In this document: piece by piece, positions 57,001 to 64,000 of the stretch
How positions within the stretch are numbered: the first letter of the stretch is position 1
Layout: each line of letters opens with the position of its first letter
Assembly (NCBI GenBank): GCA_030998015.1
Contig: JARWMV010000244.1
Span: forward strand, 992,001 to 1,056,000
Source of the DNA: Ceratorhiza oryzae-sativae
Lineage: Eukaryota > Basidiomycota > Agaricomycetes > Cantharellales > Ceratobasidiaceae
Reading direction: 5' to 3'
Length of the DNA: 64,000 nt
The notes under the pieces: generated by a model
What the model saw: the letters and a program-made list of their open reading frames with translations, nothing else
Told to the model about the DNA's origin: nothing
The model's database searches: none
Position numbers and translations under genes: made by a program

Positions 57001-57146
57001 GGCTCGGTGGAATGGCGGCATGAGGAACAATAGGCGGTGGCGGCGTCCGTTCTTCAACCCGGATATCTTGCTGCACGACCGGAGGAGCGGGCGACAACGG
57101 CTGGTGCTGCCAATCCTTTGTTCGTCGTCGATGGTGGTGACGTGAC
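54076..57146 (-). CDS. Proline-rich, charged-coil low-complexity protein (C-terminal part of the long gene or a separate gene)
   Basis: Exons 57146-55789, 55732-55500 and 55413-54076 join in phase. Content in order: Pro-rich SPAPPVVQQDIRVEERTPPP; a long Arg/Glu-rich single helix (about 56960-56640; EREREQWEKDRRESERRRD); tandem repeats of GPSIVA type and of GPTRLSE type; a Ser/Thr/Asp-rich segment (THTST-like HTSTEDTETTTEDSTTA); Pro-rich linkers; and a tail VSTSDEDDWTTGRSMKGRPN. No ATG precedes the Pro-rich start in frame; the first in-frame ATG is about 55 codons in. In contrast, a donor at 57374 in the upstream gene and an acceptor at 57147 join the two frames, so one long gene is likely. 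No catalytic domain is seen. Confidence 0.6.
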
Positions 57147-57312
57147 TAGAACCAGTCAATCGCGCACGAACGAACCCAAAGAACCAACGAAACGAGCCGA
57201 CAAGGTTTGCAAAACGGAGCGTCGAATATTTGCGTGTTTTTTTTTTTTCGAGTGCACGAAAATAGAGGTTTGTGTGGGAACCGACAAATAAAATAAATTA
57301 TGGTGTCTCAGC

Positions 57313-60007
57313 TTAACTACTCCTGAACCATGTACGCCAGCGACTAGGTTTGCGGACCTCACTCACATCGCCAACAACAACCGGCCCTTGCCCGTCTCCA
57401 ATCTCCACCGAGTATTCGTCCGAATCTTGACGTACGTGTTGGGATATCTTGGGCCGCGACATGCCTGTGCTCCGGCTCGACCGAGGGAGCGGTGCTTCGG
57501 CCACGATGGGAATTTGTTCAGGAGAACCGGTTTGTGAGCCTTCAGGAATGACTGAAAGGGGGCGACCATAGTGAGCCGGCGTGCGGGGGACCATCGGGTC
57601 AAACTCAAACATCGGGGGCTCATCAATGGGTATCTCGACCTCCAGTTCCGGCGGGTAAGCCATGGGTGTAAAGGTTGCGAGCGGTTGGCTGCCGGCGCGG
57701 TGTTTGGGCGTTTTGGGAGTTCCGCTCAGGGGTGCGTTGGGAACAACCGGGTGCATGGAACGCTCCCCCAAGTCGGTGTTGACCATCAAGGGTGAGGGGT
57801 CGATTTCGTGTGGTGGGGGGAGTGGGATCCTGCCATCCTCGGTCGTTGAGGGTATCCATCCTTCAGAGACGATCTGCGGCGACTTGTGCATAAATGGCGA
57901 CTGGAGATTATGGTAGGGAACTGGGTGGATGGGTGCCTCGGCAACTGGAGGAGGGTAGACGGGTTGAGGCGGGGGTATATTCGTCTTGGGCCGTCGAGAT
58001 TTCCGAGAGACCTTGGGCTCGGGTGGAGGCTGAGGTGGTTGAACAAGGATGGACGGGCCTACACTTGGTCCTGCCCCCGGTCCTGCTCCCGGCCCCGCTC
58101 CCGGTCCGCCGCCTGGGCCAGCACCAGGTCCGGGACCGATTGTCGTCAACCCGGCCATTCCAGACATCCCACTCATTCCGGACATCCCACCCATTCCGGA
58201 CATCCCACCCACCCCAGACAATCCGCCAATTCCGGCCATGCCGCCCATCCCAGACATGGATCCGATACCGGCCATCCCGGTCGGTACGGCAGGCGGAGGC
58301 GGAGGTGGGGAGGGCGTTCGTCGCTCAGTCGAGGGAGTACGTTCGCGTCTGAAACTCTGTTGGCTATATCCTCTATGGGGCAGATCGTACTCGGCAGGGG
58401 TGTAGGCCGAGCGTGGTGGTGGCACGATGGGCGGGGGTGGAGGAGCATAGTGCGTCGACTCGTCTGCGTATGAGTCTTGGGAAAACGAACCACTGCGCGA
58501 GTGTGTCCGCTTGATCTTTCCAATCTTGCTCTTGAGGCTCGCCCAGGTGCTGGAAGGTTGAACCGGAGGGAGTGGTTCGGGATTCCGGACTTCTGGCATG
58601 CGAATGTTGCCCGCCGGAGGGTCTGGTAGGTCAGGAAAGTCTGAGACGCTCCCAGCCTGGGAGACAGGGGCTTGGATGGGAACCTGGGTGGGATGTGGCG
58701 GCGGTTGGGGGCTAGGCTCGCGTCGGACGGGAGGAAGGTCTGGGATGGGGGCTGCACGGGGTGTGCTGCGCCGAGATTCGAGCTCCTCGAGCTCATCCTG
58801 GAAGTCCTCTTCCTCGAAGGTATGGGCTTGAGACTGTGAGTGCTGAGACGGTGATGGTGGGTTCTCGGCGGCCTCGATCACTTCCTTGATCTTCTGCTGC
58901 CTCCGCTCATGACGGGCCCGCTTGGCCTCTTTCCTGCCCTCTCTTCGTCCGGCCTCGCGTGCTTCTTTGACGAGGAGAGTCTCGTGAAGCTTCCGGGCCA
59001 TTGTTCGGGCATCAGCCGCGGCTTTTTCGGCCTCTGCACGCTCTTCCTCAAGGGCATCGAGTTCCTGCTGAATCCGCTCGGCCTGAGCCCGGGCAGTCTC
59101 GTAGATGATCTTGAGCTTGGACGACTCGTCGGCTTCGCGGGCGGCATCGGCCTCGGCCTTTTTACGGGCGACCTCGGCGCTGCGCAGTCGATGGTTGTAA
59201 TCCTTGTACTGTGTCTCGGCCAGACTCGCACGCTTCGACTCGAGCTCGAGCCGCTCGGTCAGCTCCCGACCTTGTTCCGGAGGCTCTCCGAATCGCGTTC
59301 CGACTCGGCCAGCGCATATCGCAATCGCTCGATCTCTGTCTCGGAGCCCGCAGAGAGCGGTACGGGCGAGATGGGACTGCGTTTCGAGCTGGCGCGGAGG
59401 GCGGCGATGACCTTGTCCAGATCACGTGAGTGCGCTCGCTGGAGGGCCTTGCGTTCGTCACGCTCGCGGCGCTGTTCTCGCCGGAGCTCGCGCTCGTAGC
59501 GTCGGGCCTGCTGGGCCTCTCGGGCAGCGCGTCGCTCGGCCTTGCGCGCAGCTCGCTCGGGGTCGGTGATGACGATGGTGTGGTGGCGCTCGATGGGGCG
59601 TGAGCTGCCCCGCGTCGACTCCTGGTGCACGATGCGCTCGGTAACCACATGGTGATGGTTCCCCTTGCGATGCGACGTGTGGCGCTTCTCCACCGACGTC
59701 GTCCTGCTTGTGCCTGTGCCCGTCCTCGACGCGTCCTCGGGGTGCGTTCGGCCCGTCCGGGTGCTCTCTGTGACCGTGCGACTGCGGCTCGTGCGGGATC
59801 CCGTCTGGGACGGCGTCCCGCGATCTGTCTCCGAATATCGCTGCGACTCCGACTTGAGCGACTCGGACTCTTCGAGGATTTTCTCGAGCTCGGCGCTACA
59901 TTTACGGTTTAGCACACGAATCGATCACACACGCTCACGACTCACTCAAATGGCGCATGGGCTTGTTGCGGTTGTGACGCTTGCGGCTGCGAGACCGGCG
60001 GGGGCAT
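57313..60007 (-). CDS. Coiled-coil, proline- and glycine-rich protein (N-terminal part), with an apparent one-base frameshift
   Basis: Starts MPPPVSQPQASQPQQAHAPF (exon 60007-59946), then an exon from 59895. The early part is Ser/Thr/Arg-rich and contains RHHTIVITDPERAARKAERR and a long Arg/Glu coil (RYERELRREQRRERDERK), continuing as ELTERLELESKRASLAETQY and a Lys/Glu/Ala coil. Near 59265 the coil loses frame: one C in the run CCC appears to be missing, since LRNKVG and ELTERL are in different frames with no room for an intron. Downstream are Pro-rich linkers, a Met/Gly repeat (GMGGMSGMSGMSGM), a PGAGPG repeat and a terminal RWRTWFRSS. The stop at 57313 can be bypassed by a donor at 57374. 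Role unknown; a scaffold or polarity protein is a guess. Confidence 0.6.
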
Positions 60008-61520
60008 AGAGTCGAGGTCGTTTCAGTCGTGATGACGAAAAAGTGGATATAAATAAGACTTAGATACAGAGGTGGGTGAGGCTAGCCAGTGAGTGATCCA
60101 ACACGAGGCATATGAACTTGGCCCATTTCAAATCCCGGTTCATCTGTTTATGGCACGTGATCTGTTTCCACACACTCATCTGTGCCAAAGCGCGATAAAC
60201 AAATCAACAAATCATCGCAGCGGTGTTTCAAACACCTTGATTCGGTTGATTGCACCCCATGGCTTCAGAAAGCACAACGCTGGACTCTTTCGCTCATCGT
60301 ACCGTTTTTACAACATCCTGCTGTCAGCCTCGTGGTCTCAACCTTTTAGCAGAGCAAAGCTATGATATTGGCGTCGAGGCATTCTTCTCACCACGATATA
60401 CACATATGACATGGCAGTGTTAAGCTCATCCGCTCGTCACCTTGAACTAATGATCAATCAGTTCGCGCACCGGATGCATGCTTCCCGCGAGCGCTACGGC
60501 TATCCTGCTGGAAGAGCCAGGCGGAGGTCTGGGTCTGAAATCAACTCGACAGTAGTCCGTGATGCATGGTCATCATATCCATTCCACGGCGCTCGGTGGA
60601 AAACCGTTGGTATCCACCCGGTGGGCGCTAATACGCCTATTTGACTCTTGTGTTAAATATCAAATCGGGCTATCTGCTCTCGCTCACGTCATCCGAATCA
60701 GCCTCCATGATTCAATTACGCGAGTCACGGCTAGACTATAGCACTAACTAGGCAAACTAGATTGCACCGAGGACCATAGTGGATACATCCTAGATATAAA
60801 AAAATGCTGTTTGTAGATCGTCAATCAAGGATGCAATCGAGCATATCGCTGCCACGCTGGCTGAAAACATCCATGATAGGGCAACTGCTAAACGGCGTTG
60901 TATTGATACCCCACCAATGGCACCGCAAAAATTTGAAGCACCGACTCTGCACCTCTTGATTTGAGTGACCGGCTCTGCCTTTAAGGTATGCATATAGCCA
61001 CCATGTTTCAAGGGTTAACATATCGGTCGCGATTGAGTCGCATGACCGCCGTGCTCATTGTGACTCACCAAATGTGTCAGAACAGAGGAATTCCGCAGCG
61101 CCTGGCCATGTACGCATGCCGGCAGCCACAAACTAAACGTCACCTCGCTCGAGATAAATCTCCAATGGCGGAAACACCATCGAGCATCCGGCCAACTCAT
61201 CGCGGCTTTCGTCATTGGATACAACGTCGTTGTCCAGACTACCCCTCTCGACCTCAGCTTCTGGACCAGCCGCTACCTCTCCACCTGGTTCGAATTTCAT
61301 CCACACACGGAGTGACGGATCAGCTTCTCGCATCACGCGACCGAGTTCTTTGTGCAACACAATCACCCCACCTCGGTGCTCGGCATTCAAACTGAGTCAG
61401 CACCTCCCGGTACATTCTCTCACGCACTCAACTCGTTAAAGCCACCGCGCACGACAGAATTTTGACCCGCCCTGCGCAATCCGACTCTGACTACCGTACT
61501 CTACATAATTATAATACCTA
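60008..61520. other. Intergenic, no supported gene
   Basis: About 1.5 kb upstream of both the proline-rich gene (-) and the third membrane-protein gene (+). Frames such as 60988-61395 are open for up to 135 codons but lack motifs and are overlapped by frames on the other strand. Confidence 0.4.
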
Positions 61521-62003
61521 ATGGCGCATAACGAGCACATCCAATCGGCCTACACACGCCTCTTGGTGTCCATCCTTCTGCCGACTTTATTCTTCGCGCT
61601 TGCACTTTGCTTGTTGGACAAATCTTCCTCTTCCGTTATGCTTTCCCTCCTGGCACTATCATCTATACTCCCATTGGCCATCCATACCTCCATTTTCTCT
61701 CGCCTGGCCATGATACAAACGTCACATCAAACCTTGGCACAGCCACAGTCATATGACCTATTTTGGGTCCTCCCTGCGGCCCTCTATGCGAGCATTTCCA
61801 CGCTTCAACGCTATTTCATGGTCGCTCTTTATGCGCTGAGCATGGGATCAAAATATTCTCCTTCAAAAGCAATTCTAGGAGCTGTGTATATGCTGGGCGT
61901 TATGGAATGGACCACGGTGTCGCAATTAAGCGTGATGCTGTGGAGAGCATCGAGAGAGCTCGAGGCTCATGATACGGAGAAGTCCGAAACCATTCAATTG
62001 TGA
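61521..62003 (+). CDS. Small four-helix membrane protein, family member 3 (diverged)
   Basis: 160 aa, one exon, on the opposite strand to members 1 and 2. Hydrophobic segments at about 15-35 (LLVSILLPTLFFALALCLL), 38-60 (VMLSLLALSSILPLAIH), 82-108 (WVLPAALYASISTLQRYFMV) and 115-140, then a charged tail SRELEAHDTEKSE. The anchor to the family is STLQRYFMVALYALS, matching the LQRY-x3-A[IL] motif of members 1 and 2, at the same place before the last helix, together with similar length and topology. Outside that motif the similarity is weak, so homology is probable but not certain. Confidence 0.62.
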   Translation: MAHNEHIQSAYTRLLVSILLPTLFFALALCLLDKSSSSVMLSLLALSSILPLAIHTSIFSRLAMIQTSHQTLAQPQSYDLFWVLPAALYASISTLQRYFMVALYALSMGSKYSPSKAILGAVYMLGVMEWTTVSQLSVMLWRASRELEAHDTEKSETIQL

Positions 62004-62500
62004 GTAGATCCTTGGATTCATCGTGTATTCTCACAGGAATTAACGTTTAAGGCACAGCGCCAATATCCCGAGGATCGTTATCACGGTGCTTGAGGATTAA
62101 AGCAGTGGATTGATACACGACTATGACATGAGTTTTGATTTCGACTAATTTATTGCTGTCTAGATTCTCTATAATGTAGCCCAGGGGCGCGGTGTTTTAC
62201 TGAATATGAAAACTTGAAACGTTGAAATCACCAATTTTACGCCCGAGTAATCGTGCAACGCTCGCATACTGTAGCTGAGTTTTGTGATGCCCCTGATTTG
62301 CTATTGGGCAGATCAGGCGCTCGACTTCGGCTATTAGCGAATACCGATCTGCTCGATATTCTTGGAAAGCGCCCTGTTGGTCCATGATCCGCATGGCCGA
62401 GGCCAAGCCCTTATAACCACTGCTGTCTGCGTTGGTCACCACCCCACTCACCTATCGCAGAACGTTCGAGACGCGTGCACTGTCGAACGCACATTGGTTA
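62004..62500. other. Intergenic, kinase promoter region
   Basis: Between the membrane-protein stop and the kinase ATG. No coding signal or clear TATA box. Confidence 0.4.
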
Positions 62501-64000
62501 ATGACTACGATGGACTCAAGCCGTGCTGGTAAATCACTCTCCTACTCGATTCATGGGGCTAAGCGCTGGCTGACGGCTATCCCGACAGAGAGGAGAACTA
62601 GCGTAGTATCTAGCAAAATGGTATGATTCACATATTTTTGCAACTTTCTCTAACGCAATAACGGCGCCTGTTCTGTTAGTCGGTCGAAGAGATGGTCGAC
62701 CTGTTAGTTGAACATGGCTGCCCAGATGTGACTAGTCAGCTGGATCATGACCTTTGCGGAAAAAAACCTATCGCAGGAGGGGGATTTGGCGACGTTTACC
62801 TTGGGGTTTTGAAAAGTAGAAAAAAGGCTGCAATCAAGTGCCCTCGGCTATATGAACAGCAGGATAAGGAAGCCGTTTCAAAGATTCTCAAGGTATGTTG
62901 CTGTCAGAGGATGCTCCCAAGATTGCAACTGAGAATCATTTAATAGCGAACAGCTCGTGAGATTCATACTTGGTCCCGTCTGAAACATCAGAACATACTA
63001 CCACTTCTTGGATTAGCGATATATGGGGATCGTATCTCAATGGTGTCTCCTTGGATGAGGCATGGCTCGCTTTTGGAGTACATCGAATGTAATAGGAGTG
63101 TCGATCGTTACAGGCTGGTGAGTCTTCACCCAGTGTGGCTTGGCTTTCTATCTGACCACAGAGACCTATAGCTACTAGGAATCTCCGATGGTGTGGTTTA
63201 TCTTCACCAAAACGACGTGGTGCGTTCATTTTGAATTTCTTTGCTTCTATAGCGATAATTTAACATTCGTACAATCATCACCCAGGTTCACGGTGATATA
63301 AAAGCTGTAAGCTTCTGGAGCCTGCGAGAAGCCACTAATTATGTTCAACATGGTCACTAGTCCAATGTACTCGTGTCCAGCGAGGGGATTGTGAAGCTCG
63401 CAGATTTTGGTTGCAGTCGACTTAAATGGGCCACGCTAGGCTTCACAACAACTACAAGTGACCCAGGCTTTTCTTCACGCTGGACGGTAGTGATCCTTCC
63501 GCTAGTACCTGTTTTACCGCACCTATTTATACACGTCGGCGATCTGTAGGCACCGGAATTACTTAACGGATCTATCGAGGCCACCAAAGAGGCGGATGTT
63601 TATGCGGTCGGAATGGTAAATTTACCTAATACACCCCGTTCGCTGGCTGATCGACTAACGCTCGTGTTTCCTGATCTCAGACATTGCTGGTATGTAGTTG
63701 TGTAGGATATATTTGGCAGGGTTCCTGCTTAAGTTAGGGACTAGGAAGTACTCACAGGCAGAGTGCCATTTGATGACATCAAGAATGGAATGGTGGTACT
63801 TAGAATGGTGGCGCTCGAAGGGAAGATCCCTAAACGGCCAAAGTCGTTCGCATCTTTCAACTCTCGTGAAGGAGATCTGCTATGGAAATTAATGATAGAT
63901 TCATGGGCCTATGAGCCGTCTGGCCGTCCGGATTCACTGAAAGTTAGAGCACGTGTGAGCGTCGTGAATTTACGTTTACGCCGGTTTTCTGAACCACCAT
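62501..64000 (+). CDS. TKL-type serine/threonine (or dual) protein kinase, cut by the window end
   Basis: Exons read by eye, all in phase: 62501-62620, 62680-62892, 62947-63117, 63172-63219, 63286-63306 (21 nt), 63361-63486, 63550-63615, 63681-63689 (9 nt), 63745-63954, with a donor at the last position. Short N-terminal region MTTMDSSRAGKSLSY, then VEEMVDLLVEHGCPDVT. Kinase core: Gly loop GGGFGDVYLG, AIKCP (Lys), LKHQNILPLLG, the catalytic loop VHGDIKASNVL, formed across a 21-nt microexon, DFGCSR, WTAPELLNG, DVYAVGMTLL, then EVLTGRVPFDDIK. All catalytic residues (K, HGD, N, DFG, APE) are present. HGDIKASN and the layout fit the expanded kinases of Agaricomycetes; substrate unknown. The 3' end lies outside the window. 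Confidence 0.85.

Noticed and set aside
56525..57145. 206-codon Leu-rich plus-strand frame that looks like a membrane protein
   Set aside because: Antisense of the Arg/Glu coil; Glu and Arg codons read as Leu, Phe and Ser.
61280..61300. Second tRNA-like GGTTCGAA box
   Set aside because: No supporting arms or A box; chance match.

Overview
The window looks like genomic DNA of a filamentous basidiomycete, most likely an Agaricomycete close to Rhizoctonia/Ceratobasidium. The evidence is that nearly every gene is cut by GT-AG introns of about 50-60 nt, the protein families are fungal (Mkt1, HAM1-like TULIP protein, Pso2, Tel1), and there is a TKL-type kinase and a Tad-like LINE with an RNase H domain. 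The species assignment is inference from memory of these families; no database was consulted. Exon coordinates come from reading splice sites by hand. For PIF1, eS4, TEL1, the esterase, PSO2, both methyltransferases, the HAM1-like gene and MKT1 the exon lengths sum exactly to a multiple of three.

Layout. 0.5-2.8 kb: PIF1 helicase (+). 3.2-4.6 kb: an isolated CNH domain with a one-base frameshift. 4.6-6.5 kb: weak, probably degraded minus-strand coding. 6.5-14 kb: a nested transposon, in which a decayed Tc1/mariner element is split by a full-length non-LTR retrotransposon with two open ORFs, a T-run tail and a perfect 13-bp target duplication. 14-17.7 kb: a block with almost no CpG (three seen), decayed repeat DNA. 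17.2-18.4 kb: two copies of a foldback MITE; a third lies at 48.5 kb. 18.8-19.4 kb: small secreted protein (-), with its upstream region duplicated at 20.3-20.8 kb. 22.5-23.6 kb: ribosomal protein eS4 (+). 23.8-33.4 kb: TEL1/ATM-type kinase (-). 33.9-36.1 kb: secreted carboxylesterase (-). 36.4-39.0 kb: PSO2/SNM1 nuclease (-). 39.8-41.3 kb: SAM methyltransferase (+). 42.4-45.2 kb: HAM1-like lipid-binding-fold protein (-). 46.9-48.2 kb: second methyltransferase (-). 49.1-50.8 kb: tandem pair of four-helix membrane proteins (-), with a third relative at 61.5 kb. 51.2-53.8 kb: MKT1 (+). 54.1-60.0 kb: very long low-complexity, coiled-coil, proline-rich protein or protein pair (-). 62.5 kb to the edge: a TKL-type protein kinase (+), cut by the window end.

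How genes relate. Three genes act in genome maintenance (PIF1 at telomeres and forks, TEL1 in break and telomere signalling, PSO2 in cross-link repair). They are not an operon, but E-box palindromes lie upstream of each. The two methyltransferases are diverged paralogues flanking the HAM1-like gene. The least described items are the family of small four-helix membrane proteins and the large proline-rich gene. The clearest structural observation is the contrast between the CpG-stripped old repeats and the CpG-rich intact LINE nested in one of them.
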